Shown here: piece by piece, positions 8,005-15,611 of the stretch
Layout of the letters: each line of letters begins with the position of its first letter
Numbering within the stretch: position 1 is the first letter of the stretch
DNA from: Thalassotalea_E sp964620605
Lineage (GTDB): Bacteria; Pseudomonadota; Gammaproteobacteria; Enterobacterales; Alteromonadaceae
Reading direction: 5' to 3'
NCBI GenBank assembly: GCA_964620605.1
Contig: CAZUHQ010000001.1
Coordinates: forward strand, 62,001 to 126,000
DNA length: 64,000 bases
Program-made: the position numbers and the translations under genes
The notes under the pieces: model-generated
What the model was told of the DNA's origin: nothing
Seen by the model: the letters and a program-made list of their open reading frames with translations, nothing else
The model's database searches: none

Positions 8005-8331
8005 GTCTAGACTCTAAATATTTATTAGTGAGTTGTCTGTTAGCAATTTAGTTGCCAATTTTAACTTTTTGAATTTGCTGAGTATTATTTGTTGATCTGC
8101 TGTCCGAACACTCTGTGGACTGTTCGCGAACAAGGTTGAATTTTTATTATTCTGTGCTCGATAGCTGAAAAGCCATTTCATCAGGTGGTATTATCGACTA
8201 TTGGTGCGTATAACCTTCTTGACAGTTAGTTAACATGTTTGCTGGCTTTTTGCGCAAAAATTAAAGGTTTTTCTTGAAACTTCCTGTATGATAGCGCTGT
8301 CATTTTGGTTGGGAATTTAAAGGAATCTATA
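8005..8331. other. Divergent intergenic region with two TGTTCG-type palindromes
   Basis: No gene seen. The 327 bases separate the minus-strand hydrolase from the plus-strand PEP-CTERM gene and must hold promoters for both. A clear palindrome, TGTTCGCGAACA, lies at 8121-8132, with a related TGTCCGAACA at 8101-8110. A weak -10-like TATGAT lies at 8286-8291 without a convincing -35. I searched for GG-N10-GC sigma-54 spacing on both strands and saw none. Confidence 0.6.
8101..8132. promoter_or_regulatory. Candidate operator: TGTCCGAACA plus TGTTCGCGAACA palindrome
   Basis: TGTTCGCGAACA at 8121-8132 is a perfect 12-bp palindrome. TGTCCGAACA at 8101-8110 is its imperfect relative, 20 bp (two helical turns) away in start-to-start distance. 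The half site TGTTCGC also occurs in the control region of the sigma-54 efflux operon at 17566 and 17598. A regulator binding two neighbouring sites is plausible; the regulator is unknown. Confidence 0.4.
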
Positions 8332-9195
8332 GTGCTTTGTTTTAAAAAGGCATTTTTTACAATTTTATTGGTGCTGGCATTACCGTCAGCGCAAGCTGGG
8401 CTTATTGATTTAGGGGTAGCGGATAAATATAGCCTGGCGGTTGGTCAGTATGATCATCATGGTACGTCGGTTGGAGGTAATTTAAATCTTGGTAGTGAAG
8501 CCTGGATTTATGGCAACGTTGCCGCCAGTACTAGCATAGGTTTTGGCAGTGGCGCGATAGTTTATGGTGATGCTTGTGCACCTAGTATGCTTGGCGCCGA
8601 TGTTCGAGGTAATGCGTCAGAATGTAGTGATGTGATAAAAACGGCTGGCGCGCAGTTTGATCAACTATCGCTTGATATTGCCAGCGCCAATCAGCAAGCA
8701 GCTGCATTAGACGGTTTTGATTTCGGTGCAATCGATAGCTCGCTGAATATCCAGGCCAATGCTTATGATGCATTAACTGTTTCAGCCATCAACTTAGCAT
8801 CTGGAGAATTTCTCACCATCAATGGTTCTTCAAATGATCATCTAGTGTTAAATATCAGCGGTAATGCCTTTGTTGGCTCAGGCGCAGGGATTTTATTAAC
8901 CGGAGGCTTAACATCGCGCAATGTATTTTTTAACTTTATTAATAGCGGCCAAACTACCTTTAGTTTTGGTGGCGCTGATATTAGCGGTACCTTCCTTGCT
9001 AATAATGGTGCCTTTATTGCTGGCGATGGTGCGCAATTAGATGATGTCCGTTTTTATACTAATAATGCTCTGATTGCTAATGTTCAAACAGTGAACACAA
9101 AAACAAGAGTGGAAGTCCCCGAACCTGCAACCCTATTGATTTTACTCTTCGGCTTGTTTGCTTTATTAATGCGTTCCAATTTCAAACACAGTTAG
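8332..9195 (+). CDS. PEP-CTERM sorted protein with choice-of-anchor A-like domain
   Basis: Secreted 287-residue protein ending in the sorting signal VPEPATLLILLFGLFALLMR followed by a basic tail, the hallmark of PEP-CTERM proteins processed by exosortase EpsH/XrtA and linked to exopolysaccharide production. The N-terminus is a signal peptide (about residues 5-22, ending SAQA). The body matches the choice-of-anchor A/collagen-binding-like beta-rich domain, beginning LIDLGVADKYSLAVGQY and containing LVLNISGNAFVGSGAGILL. A TTG 27 bases upstream is in frame, but GTG at 8332 has AAAGGAA at proper distance and gives the better signal peptide. The exosortase is not in this window. A strong palindromic terminator follows. 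Confidence 0.88.
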   Translation: MLCFKKAFFTILLVLALPSAQAGLIDLGVADKYSLAVGQYDHHGTSVGGNLNLGSEAWIYGNVAASTSIGFGSGAIVYGDACAPSMLGADVRGNASECSDVIKTAGAQFDQLSLDIASANQQAAALDGFDFGAIDSSLNIQANAYDALTVSAINLASGEFLTINGSSNDHLVLNISGNAFVGSGAGILLTGGLTSRNVFFNFINSGQTTFSFGGADISGTFLANNGAFIAGDGAQLDDVRFYTNNALIANVQTVNTKTRVEVPEPATLLILLFGLFALLMRSNFKHS

Positions 9196-9212
9196 CCGTA
9201 TCGTTAGTTAAT

Positions 9213-9244
9213 CGCAAAAAAAGCTCAATTGAGCTTTTTTTGCG
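9213..9244. terminator. Bidirectional-looking intrinsic terminator after the PEP-CTERM gene
   Basis: Perfect palindrome with outer arms CGCAAAAAAAGCTC and the matching second half, so the GC stem is followed by seven T residues. It ends the PEP-CTERM transcript. Confidence 0.9.
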
Positions 9245-9319
9245 TTGGTGTGTGTTGTCTATAAGTTACATCCTTGCCACAATGTAATTGTTATAAAATA
9301 ACAATAATGGATGATAACT

Positions 9320-11191
9320 ATGTTTAAAAAGCTTTTAATTGTTGCTGCGCTGTTTTTCAGCACTGCTATTAGCGTGTTTGCTGATAGTGAGAAAACAGAT
9401 AAGCGGGCGGAATATATTCGTCAGCACTACGCTAAGTATGAATATGAAATCCCGATGCGCGATGGTAAAACTTTATTTACCGCGGTTTATGCGCCCTATG
9501 ATCAAGCTAAAACTTACCCGGTTTTAATGCAGCGAACCCCTTATTCCGTTGGACCTTATGGTGTGAGTAAATATCGCACTCGCTTAGGGCCTTCAGAAGC
9601 GTTTGAAAAACAAGGTTTTATTTTTGTGTTTCAGGACGTCAGGGGCAGATTTCGCTCACAAGGCGAATATATCAATATGAGGCCTCAAGATGCTTACCTG
9701 CGTGGTAAAAGCGCGGTTGATGATGCCACTGACACCTATGACACAATAGACTGGTTAGTGAAAAACATTGAGCACAATAACGGTAAGGTTGGCATGTGGG
9801 GTGTTTCTTACCCGGGTTATTACACCTCGGTTGCATCGATTAATGCGCACCCGGCATTAAAAGCGATTTCGCCGCAGGCGCCGATTGCCGACTGGTTTTT
9901 TGATGATTTTCATCGCAATGGTGCTTTTGGTCTGCCGATGGCTTTTGTGTTTTTTGATACCTTCGATAATTTTCCGAAAGAAAAGCACAGCTATTGGCCG
10001 GAAGGTCAGGACATGGCAACTCACGACGGTTATCAGTTCTTCCTGGATTTAGGCCCTTTATCTAATGTTAATAAAGAATACTTTCATAACGAGCGTCCAT
10101 TTTGGGATGAGTTGACTGAACACCCTAATTACGACAAGTACTGGCAGTCGCGCAATTTACTGCCGCATTTAACTAAGACCAAACCGGCAACCCTGGTTGT
10201 TGGTGGTTGGTATGATACTGAAGATTTATACGGCCCGCTTAAAACTTACCAAACCATGTCGAAGGGCAATAAAAAAGAACATGTTCAGTTAGTTATGGGT
10301 CCCTGGTTCCATGGTCAGTGGAACCGTGGTGACGGCAGTAAAATGGGCGAAGCGGATAATGGCTTTAATACCAGCGCCTGGTTTCAGAAAAATCTGCTGT
10401 TACCTTTCTTTAATCAGCATTTAACGTCTGGTGATGATGCCAAGTTGGCGACGGCAACCATATTTGATACTGGGGCAGATCGCTGGCAACGCTTTGAACA
10501 GTGGCCTCCTAAAGCGGCAACGAAACAAACCTTATATTTGCAGGCAAACGAACGTCTGAGCGCAGATAAGCCTAAAGATGACAATAGTTTCTCAGAATAC
10601 ATTAGCGATCCTAATAAACCTGTGCCTCATTCGAAAAAAATCGGTCGCGGTTGGGATCGTGAATATATGGCAGAAGATCAACGTTTTGCCGCACGTCGCC
10701 CGGATGTCTTAGTGTTTGAAACCGAACCATTAACCGAAGATTTAACCTTATCGGGCAGTATTGACTTGAAGCTCCAGTTCAGTACTTCTCAGTCGGCAGC
10801 CGATTTGATCGTTAAACTCGTTGATGTTTTTCCTGCGAAAGATGAAAACAATAACAAACTGGATAAAACATTAGGTAATCGTCATGAGTTGGTGCGCTGG
10901 GGTTCAATCCGTGGTCGTTTTCGTGAGTCAATGAGTGAACCTAAGCCATTTGTACCGAATCAAGTGACACCGGTAAACTTTGAGCTTTATGATGTTATGC
11001 ACACCTTTAAACGTGGCCATAAGCTGCAAATTCTGGTACAAAGCAGCATGTTCCCGTTCCTGGATCGTAATCCACAAAAATATGTCGATAATATCTTTAA
11101 CGCGACAGAAGCTGATTTTGTTAAGGCAAATCATAGAATTTATCATCAGGCGGGGAATGCCAGCCAGATTGAAATTTCGGTGTTGAAATAA
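9320..11191 (+). CDS. Secreted CocE/NonD-family hydrolase (X-Pro dipeptidyl-peptidase S15 type)
   Basis: Exported 623-residue hydrolase of the cocaine esterase / glutaryl-7-ACA acylase / S15 family, acting on esters or acyl amides; substrate unknown. Signal peptide MFKKLLIVAALFFSTAISVFA. Catalytic elements in order: FVFQDVRGRFRSQGEY, nucleophile Ser163 in GVSYPG, Asp299 in GGWYDTED, His331 in GPWFHGQW, then the C-terminal jelly-roll domain (about 420-620). An ATG at 9311 is also in frame, but 9320 has a GGAT-containing site at good distance and a normal signal peptide. Its last ~75 bases are found again, degenerate, at 12751-12819 and 13797-13887, marking a recombination-prone 3' junction. 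Confidence 0.9.
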   Translation: MFKKLLIVAALFFSTAISVFADSEKTDKRAEYIRQHYAKYEYEIPMRDGKTLFTAVYAPYDQAKTYPVLMQRTPYSVGPYGVSKYRTRLGPSEAFEKQGFIFVFQDVRGRFRSQGEYINMRPQDAYLRGKSAVDDATDTYDTIDWLVKNIEHNNGKVGMWGVSYPGYYTSVASINAHPALKAISPQAPIADWFFDDFHRNGAFGLPMAFVFFDTFDNFPKEKHSYWPEGQDMATHDGYQFFLDLGPLSNVNKEYFHNERPFWDELTEHPNYDKYWQSRNLLPHLTKTKPATLVVGGWYDTEDLYGPLKTYQTMSKGNKKEHVQLVMGPWFHGQWNRGDGSKMGEADNGFNTSAWFQKNLLLPFFNQHLTSGDDAKLATATIFDTGADRWQRFEQWPPKAATKQTLYLQANERLSADKPKDDNSFSEYISDPNKPVPHSKKIGRGWDREYMAEDQRFAARRPDVLVFETEPLTEDLTLSGSIDLKLQFSTSQSAADLIVKLVDVFPAKDENNNKLDKTLGNRHELVRWGSIRGRFRESMSEPKPFVPNQVTPVNFELYDVMHTFKRGHKLQILVQSSMFPFLDRNPQKYVDNIFNATEADFVKANHRIYHQAGNASQIEISVLK

Positions 11192-11558
11192 CCGAAGAAT
11201 TTTTCGGTTTACAAAATTATACAATGCCTGTCGGTTAACTGCTGACAGGCATTTTTATAGCTACTCATATAATATTAAGTAAGCGAGTAATTTTAAACGA
11301 ACTTTAGATGTTCTGCCCTTCCTCTTATCAGACAAGGTTTACTACTAGATGCATTAAGGAAAGCCTGCTCGATTCCATTTATTTATGCCAAGGTAGATAG
11401 GTATTATTCAAGCTGATTTTTATAAAATGTTACAATGCATATTAATATTTATTCGTTCATCTGCTTGTTTCGCAGGACAAGTTACATAGCGTAGTTTTGT
11501 AGGCGGCGTATTATTTTTACTCAATGGAAATTTAACTTGGGAATAGTCAGGCAGGTGT
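11192..11558. other. Gene-free stretch after cocE with terminator; rest of unknown function
   Basis: Contains the cocE terminator at 11225-11256 and a small hairpin at about 11191-11207 (CCGAAGAATTTTTCGG). Beyond about 11290 the sequence is AT-rich with no gene; a possible -10 TACAAT lies near 11430 for the ankyrin gene, without a good -35. This is where sequence unrelated to the cocE-aminotransferase border begins. Confidence 0.5.
11225..11256 (+). terminator. Intrinsic terminator of the cocE-like gene
   Basis: Stem TGCCTGTC / GACAGGCA followed by ATTTTTAT. The same stem recurs as GCCTGTCAG / CTGACAGGC at 14014-14038 in front of the aminotransferase 3' end, and as a remnant TTGACAGGCC at 12820. 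This shows the terminator was duplicated along with the gene end. Confidence 0.85.
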
Positions 11559-12710
11559 ATGAGTGTAAAACAACAATTGATTGAGCTGCACAATGCGATA
11601 AGAAAGGACGATATTTCTTCTATAACGGCGTTGTTAATGCAAAATGGCAAGTTAGTAAATAAACCCTACCTTGATGTTTGTGCGCTTGAACTTTGTCAGT
11701 CTACCGAAGCAATTGATACCGTTATTGCTGGAGGAGCTGATATTCATCGCCTAAACAAGTCAGGGCAATCTGCGCTCTATTCTCAGACATTTTCGCGACG
11801 ACTCGACTTAGTTAAAAAGCTGCTTGAACTCGGGATGGTGTTGGATGAAGAAGGCGAATCATTGTTACTGTTGTCCATATCTCGTCGCGATGAAAAGATG
11901 GTTGATTTCTGGTTGTCTCAGGGCTTGTGGGCAAATGACGCACTGCATGAATGCGCCTCTGCTGGAAACCCTGAATCTATCTTACTGTTATTGAAGTCTC
12001 AATCATCTGAGGTAAATTGTCTTAATAATCAAGGGTATACGCCATTGGATGTGACGATGAATTATTCATCATCCAGACACCAAGCTATCGCCAGAATATT
12101 GATCGCACACGGTGGTCGTTGTGGTGATAATTTGTTATCAGAATCGCTTGATAGTGTTGAAAGTGAAGCAACAGATCAATATTCTGCAAAAAAAACAATA
12201 GTCGCCAAGCCCTCATTTTGGCGTTCGATTAAATCGTTATTTACTGTTAATTCCTCTACAGCGGCATACGATGACAATGAATTTTGGGCGCTAATTTCCC
12301 TTATTAATTTTCAGGTTAATACCAGCGAAATTATGGCATTACCACTTGAAGCTGAATTGGTTAAACGTGGGATTAATGAAATCCATCTATTTGACCAAAA
12401 ACTCACTCAAATGCTTTATTTGCTGGATGGGCCTGCATGGATGAAGCAGGCGGGTGATTCAGCACATTCTGGTGATGGCTTTTTGTATGTACGCTGTTTT
12501 GTCGTCGCTAAAGGTAAAGACTATTTTAATGCCATACTGAACAACCCGAAAAAAATGCCTAAATCCGCAGATGCCTGGTTTGAGCCCTTGCTATATGTCG
12601 CTCCTAATGCATGGTCACAAATAACAGGTAATTATTCGTCAGAGTTCGAATCTAAAAGTGATCTAAGTTATGAGACAGGAAGCAATAGCGAGCAATGGGC
12701 AGGTGAGTAA
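11559..12710 (+). CDS. Ankyrin-repeat protein with C-terminal DUF4240 domain
   Basis: Cytosolic protein of 383 residues without signal peptide. Residues 1-190 are ankyrin-like repeats: IDTVIAGGADIHRLNKSGQSAL, LVKKLLELGMVLDEEGESLL and a last unit with NNQGYTPLDVTM and IARILIAHGGR. A linker of about 50 residues leads to a C-terminal region (about 245-365) resembling DUF4240: DNEFWALISLINFQ, later SGDGFLYVRCFVVAKGKDYF and WFEPLLYVAPNAW. DUF4240 proteins often sit among toxin, immunity or defence-like genes; no activity is established. The gene lies between degenerate copies of the cocE 3' end and so is probably acquired. GTG/ATG choice: ATG at 11559 follows GGCAGGTGT. Confidence 0.75.
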   Translation: MSVKQQLIELHNAIRKDDISSITALLMQNGKLVNKPYLDVCALELCQSTEAIDTVIAGGADIHRLNKSGQSALYSQTFSRRLDLVKKLLELGMVLDEEGESLLLLSISRRDEKMVDFWLSQGLWANDALHECASAGNPESILLLLKSQSSEVNCLNNQGYTPLDVTMNYSSSRHQAIARILIAHGGRCGDNLLSESLDSVESEATDQYSAKKTIVAKPSFWRSIKSLFTVNSSTAAYDDNEFWALISLINFQVNTSEIMALPLEAELVKRGINEIHLFDQKLTQMLYLLDGPAWMKQAGDSAHSGDGFLYVRCFVVAKGKDYFNAILNNPKKMPKSADAWFEPLLYVAPNAWSQITGNYSSEFESKSDLSYETGSNSEQWAGE

Positions 12711-12977
12711 AAGCAAGTAAAAGGAGTCGGTAAAAAAGGGTTGGTGACATATGCGCCTTATTCGCATTCATTAAGGCAACCACAGAATCTATCATCAGGT
12801 CGGTAATGCCAGCGAATGATTGACAGGCCTTTAATTAGTTGCGAGGGTTATAAAAACTTTAGCAATTTAGTCAGCGTTAGAATTTGCGATACCGGCAATA
12901 CTCATAGGGCTTGAACCAACCATATAGATAAAAGCTTGTACCCCAATCTCATCAAGCCATCAGATCTGGGTGAGCCG
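12711..12977. pseudogene. Fossil junction: degenerate cocE 3' end, terminator remnant and aminotransferase 3' end
   Basis: About 12751-12819 reads on the plus strand as a decayed copy of the cocE C-terminus: HRIYHQVGNASE then a stop, versus HRIYHQAGNASQIE in the intact gene, with a one-base loss just before. TTGACAGGCC at 12820 is a piece of the cocE terminator. From about 12857 to 12931 the minus strand matches the aminotransferase C-terminal coding region (shared blocks such as TTTGCGATACCGGCAATACT). So this segment is an old copy of the whole cocE-aminotransferase border with most of the middle missing. Alignment was done by eye. Confidence 0.75.
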
Positions 12978-13736
12978 TCACATGATGCCATTTTTTTGCA
13001 GGATGGCCTGATAGGTTCCATCAGTTTTGATTTCCGCCAGGCCTTTATTGAAGGCTGAGATAATTTCATCTCGGAGGCTGTTTTTCAAACTGACAGCGAT
13101 ATGTATTTTATTACTGTTGAGGGTATTTTTGGTAAATGTGACTTGCTTCAGCAGTTCAGGCATTTCTTTTTTCATCACTGTACGGGCAACAATTTCATCT
13201 TCCAATGTTAAGTCAACACGACCGCTCACCAGTTTTCGTAAATTGGTCACCAGATCCTTCGCCTCCGCTCGCATAAACGATGTTGCATTTAAAAACTCAT
13301 CGCCATAGCCATACCCTCGTACCACTGCAACACTTTTACCAGCCAAACTATCCAATCCGTGGTATTCAAAATTGTCACCTTTACGCTTGATAAATTTAAT
13401 CTGGTTTTCCAGATAAGGGTCGCTGTATGCCAAATAAGCCGTTCGCTCTTCTGTGTACCAAGTGCTGATCAAGATATCGTTATCCACTTCTTTTACATTA
13501 TTGAGCGCACGTGCCCAGGGAAAAAAATGCATTTCAATTGTATAACCCTGAGTGGCAAATGCTGCTCTGACAATTTCCAAAGAGATGCCTTGCGTCGGAG
13601 AATCTGGATCTAAAAAGGGCAGCCAGGGGTCACCGGCGGCGGTAATGGTTTCTGCCCGGGAAAGCCCGCTCCCTAACACCAAACTTAGAAATAACACATT
13701 GCGGATGGTTCGAAAAAAAGCGTGATAAATACCCAT
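12978..13736 (-). CDS. Lone extracellular solute-binding protein, family 3
   Basis: Periplasmic binding protein of 252 residues resembling polar amino-acid ABC receptors (SBP_bac_3). Signal peptide MGIYHAFFRTIRNVLFLSLVLGSGLSRAE, then ITAAGDPWLPFLDPDSPTQGISLEIVRAAF, a mid-domain DILISTWYTEERTAYLAYSDPY and second-lobe GKSVAVVRGYGYGDEF. No permease or ATPase is adjacent, as is usual for the many orphan family-3 proteins in alteromonads. An in-frame ATG at 13835 would add 33 residues, but these are the antisense of a cocE tail copy and destroy the signal peptide, so the start at 13736 is preferred. It is a cargo gene of the repeated junction. Confidence 0.85.
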   Translation of the reverse strand: MGIYHAFFRTIRNVLFLSLVLGSGLSRAETITAAGDPWLPFLDPDSPTQGISLEIVRAAFATQGYTIEMHFFPWARALNNVKEVDNDILISTWYTEERTAYLAYSDPYLENQIKFIKRKGDNFEYHGLDSLAGKSVAVVRGYGYGDEFLNATSFMRAEAKDLVTNLRKLVSGRVDLTLEDEIVARTVMKKEMPELLKQVTFTKNTLNSNKIHIAVSLKNSLRDEIISAFNKGLAEIKTDGTYQAILQKNGIM

Positions 13737-13796
13737 GATGATCTCATATTTTTGGCTTTTATATATTTTAGCTTGATTTTCGTAAAAAGGGGGCGC

Positions 13797-13887
13797 ATGC
13801 GTCTTATTTGCATTTGTAAAATCTAACCATCGCATTTATCACCAGGCGGCTAATGCCAGCCAGATTGAAATTTCGGTGTTGAAATAA
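13797..13887 (+). pseudogene. Second degenerate copy of the cocE 3' end
   Basis: The plus strand reads FVKSNHRIYHQAANASQI and on through SVLK to TAA at 13885-13887, against FVKANHRIYHQAGNASQI in intact cocE at about 11115-11191. The final 36 bases are identical to the intact gene, while upstream similarity fades quickly. It has no start and overlaps the 5' region of the binding-protein gene on the other strand. It is a remnant produced by duplication, not a gene. Confidence 0.8.
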
Positions 13888-13915
13888 CATTTAAATGCGT
13901 CGTTATTGTGCATAC

Positions 13916-14007
13916 ATGCAGTCGTGTACATCGTCGCTTTTTTACATCCTGTACATATGCGTTCCTGTTCATCCATGAACCCACGCTATACCGTACATCC
14001 TGTACAT
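13916..14007. repeat. Palindromic repeat cluster with GTACATCCTGTAC units
   Basis: Contains GTACATCCTGTAC at 13993-14005, a near copy TTACATCCTGTAC at about 13942-13954, and GTTCATCCATGAAC at 13967-13980, each a short hairpin with a CC-centred loop. The last is enclosed by TATGCGT / ACGCTATA arms. This is the look of a dispersed palindromic element rather than coding DNA. It sits between the cocE tail copy and the terminator. Confidence 0.6.
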
Positions 14008-14008
14008 A

Positions 14009-14045
14009 AAAAAGCCTGTCAGTGAATTACTGACAGGCTTTTGTT
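14009..14045. terminator. Bidirectional terminator beside the aminotransferase gene
   Basis: Stem GCCTGTCAG (14014-14022) / CTGACAGGC (14030-14038) with A-run before and TTTTGTTTT after, so it can act on either strand. Read from the right it would end aminotransferase transcripts that pass the 96-bp repeat. It is the relative of the cocE terminator at 11225. Confidence 0.85.
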
Positions 14046-14064
14046 TTGCTTATTGTTTAATGAT

Positions 14065-14159
14065 GTTGCTAGGTAATAAGAGCAAGCATCACCAGCATGG
14101 ATACTGGTGTTGAGTTTCCATGGATGGACTCGCAGCGTCTTGTTCGTTTACCTAGTAAC
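14065..14159 (+). repeat. 96-bp structured interspersed repeat, copy 2
   Basis: Ends GTTGCTAGGTAA and TTTACCTAGTAAC form terminal inverted repeats. Internal hairpins are CACCAG..CTGGTG and GAGTTTCCATGGATGGACTC. The GAGT/ACTC pair here replaces GAGC/GCTC in copy 3, a compensatory change. It lies 18 bases downstream of the aminotransferase stop codon, in opposite orientation to that gene. Confidence 0.8.
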
Positions 14160-14177
14160 AGTCATCGAAAACATGAT

Positions 14178-15365
14178 TTACAACACTTTCGCGATAGATT
14201 GTGCCAGGTAGTCAACGTTAGAGTTTGCGATACCGGCAATACTCATTCGGCTTGAACCTACCATATAGATGCTATATTCGTCCTGCAATTGCTGTACTTG
14301 CTCAGGAGTAATACCCAGGAAAGAGAACATGCCTTTTTGACGAGTGATAAAGCTAAAATCGCGAGTCACGCCATTTTCTTTTAACTTATCAACAATCAAC
14401 TGACGGTTGCCGTTAATGCGGTCGCGCATTTCTTTTAATTCGCCGTACCATTGGTGGCGTAATTCATCAGAGTTTAAGATGGTTTCTACTAATGCCGCGC
14501 CGTGTGCCGGTGGCATAGAGTAGATACAACGTACTACCGATAATAATACCGAATTGGCAATGTCAGCTGCATTCGCAGAAGCACCTATAATGGTAGTTGC
14601 GCCGATACGCTCTCGGTATAAACCGAAGTTTTTCGAACATGAACTACAAACTAACATCTCTTTAACGCTGTCAGCCATTAAACGCAAGCCGTAGGCATCT
14701 TCGTCCAGGCCGTCACCAAAACCCTGATAGGCCATATCAATCACAGGTAAGAAGCCGATGTTTTTTGCAATTTCTGCTACTTGCTGCCATTGTGCCTGGT
14801 TTAAGTCCATGCCACTTGGGTTATGGCAACAAGCGTGTAACAGCACGGCATCGTCGGCTTTTACTTCTTTTAACGCGGCTAACATGCCATCAAAGTCGAG
14901 GTTTTTGTTTTCGTAATCGTAATAAGGGTAAGTTTTTACCGTTAAACCCGCCGCCTGAAATAAACCGGTATGGTTCGCCCAGGTTGGATTACTGACCCAG
15001 ATAGTGGCGCCTGCTTTGCAAGATTTAATAAATTCAGCAGCAACGCGTAATGCTCCAGTGCCGCCTGGCGTTGAAACAGTACGGGCACGATTTTCGATCA
15101 GTACTTTGTGGTTACCGAAAATCAGCTTGCTCATTTCGTCATTAAATAAAGGAGAGCCGGTTGGGCCAATGTATACTTTGGTATCTTCATTATCGTAACG
15201 ATATTTCTCCGCCTTCTTGACGCAATCTAAAATTGCGGTGTGACCGGCTTCATCTTTATAAACACCTACCCCCAAGTCGATTTTTTGTGGGTTTGTATCT
15301 TCACGATATTTTGCCAATAAACCTAAGATAGGGTCGGCTGGCAAAGCCTTTAAGCTACCAAACAT
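14178..15365 (-). CDS. Aspartate/aromatic amino-acid aminotransferase (class I, AspC/TyrB type)
   Basis: Cytosolic PLP enzyme of 395 residues that transfers amino groups between aspartate, tyrosine or phenylalanine and 2-oxoglutarate. It matches E. coli AspC/TyrB throughout: ADPILGLLAKYREDTNPQKI, LGVGVYKDEAGHT, STPGGTGALR, the VSNPTWANH and CCHNPSG motifs, PLP-binding lysine in SSCSKNFGLYRERIG, and the Arg-containing SRMSIAGIAN tail that contacts the substrate carboxylate. AspC versus TyrB specificity cannot be decided by eye. The extreme 3' end has a decayed duplicate at 12857-12931. It is transcribed alone, towards a terminator and a structured repeat. Confidence 0.92.
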   Translation of the reverse strand: MFGSLKALPADPILGLLAKYREDTNPQKIDLGVGVYKDEAGHTAILDCVKKAEKYRYDNEDTKVYIGPTGSPLFNDEMSKLIFGNHKVLIENRARTVSTPGGTGALRVAAEFIKSCKAGATIWVSNPTWANHTGLFQAAGLTVKTYPYYDYENKNLDFDGMLAALKEVKADDAVLLHACCHNPSGMDLNQAQWQQVAEIAKNIGFLPVIDMAYQGFGDGLDEDAYGLRLMADSVKEMLVCSSCSKNFGLYRERIGATTIIGASANAADIANSVLLSVVRCIYSMPPAHGAALVETILNSDELRHQWYGELKEMRDRINGNRQLIVDKLKENGVTRDFSFITRQKGMFSFLGITPEQVQQLQDEYSIYMVGSSRMSIAGIANSNVDYLAQSIAKVL

Positions 15366-15557
15366 GTCTCCATTTACCTTATAGAAATGTGGGATTTCAC
15401 TAGATTTTACGCCATCGTAAATCTAGCCAATAAAATCCACGGGATTAAAGCGCAAGCATAGCGGTAAAAATGGCAAAGTGAAAGGGATTTAGCGGCAAAA
15501 TATAGTTCATTTCGCACTAATAAAGATCGGAACTAATTTTGGCGTTAATAGAGAAAA

Positions 15558-15600
15558 TTTCCGCAACGATTTCTGTACGGGAAACAGTTTAGTTGCGGAA
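15558..15600 (-). terminator. Probable terminator of the DUF445 gene
   Basis: Inverted repeat TTCCGCAAC (15559-15567) / GTTGCGGAA (15592-15600) with a partly self-complementary loop. On the minus strand it is followed by ATTTTCTC. It lies 12 bases past the DUF445 stop codon. Confidence 0.65.
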
Positions 15601-15611
15601 TATGAAGTTTA

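Larger units (their letters stand above)
13737..14177. other. Gene-free stretch with cocE tail copy, two repeat families and a terminator
   Basis: In order: the presumed promoter of the binding-protein gene, a cocE 3' end copy (13797-13887), a palindrome-rich stretch (13916-14007), a strong terminator (14009-14045) and the 96-bp repeat (14065-14159). No coding frame beyond the cocE remnant. Confidence 0.7.

Noticed and set aside
8160..8331. Sigma-54 promoter for the PEP-CTERM gene
   Set aside because: No GG-N10-GC pair was found on either strand in this interval.
12978..13736. Part of a complete amino-acid ABC importer
   Set aside because: No permease or ATPase gene is adjacent, so only a lone binding protein is claimed.
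13737..13835. Upstream in-frame extension of the binding-protein gene
   Set aside because: The extra 33 residues are antisense of a cocE tail copy and would bury the signal peptide; start moved to 13736.
11192..14177. Insertion sequence or integrative element behind the cocE-aminotransferase duplications
   Set aside because: No transposase, integrase or direct target repeats were found; the repeats are gene 3' ends.
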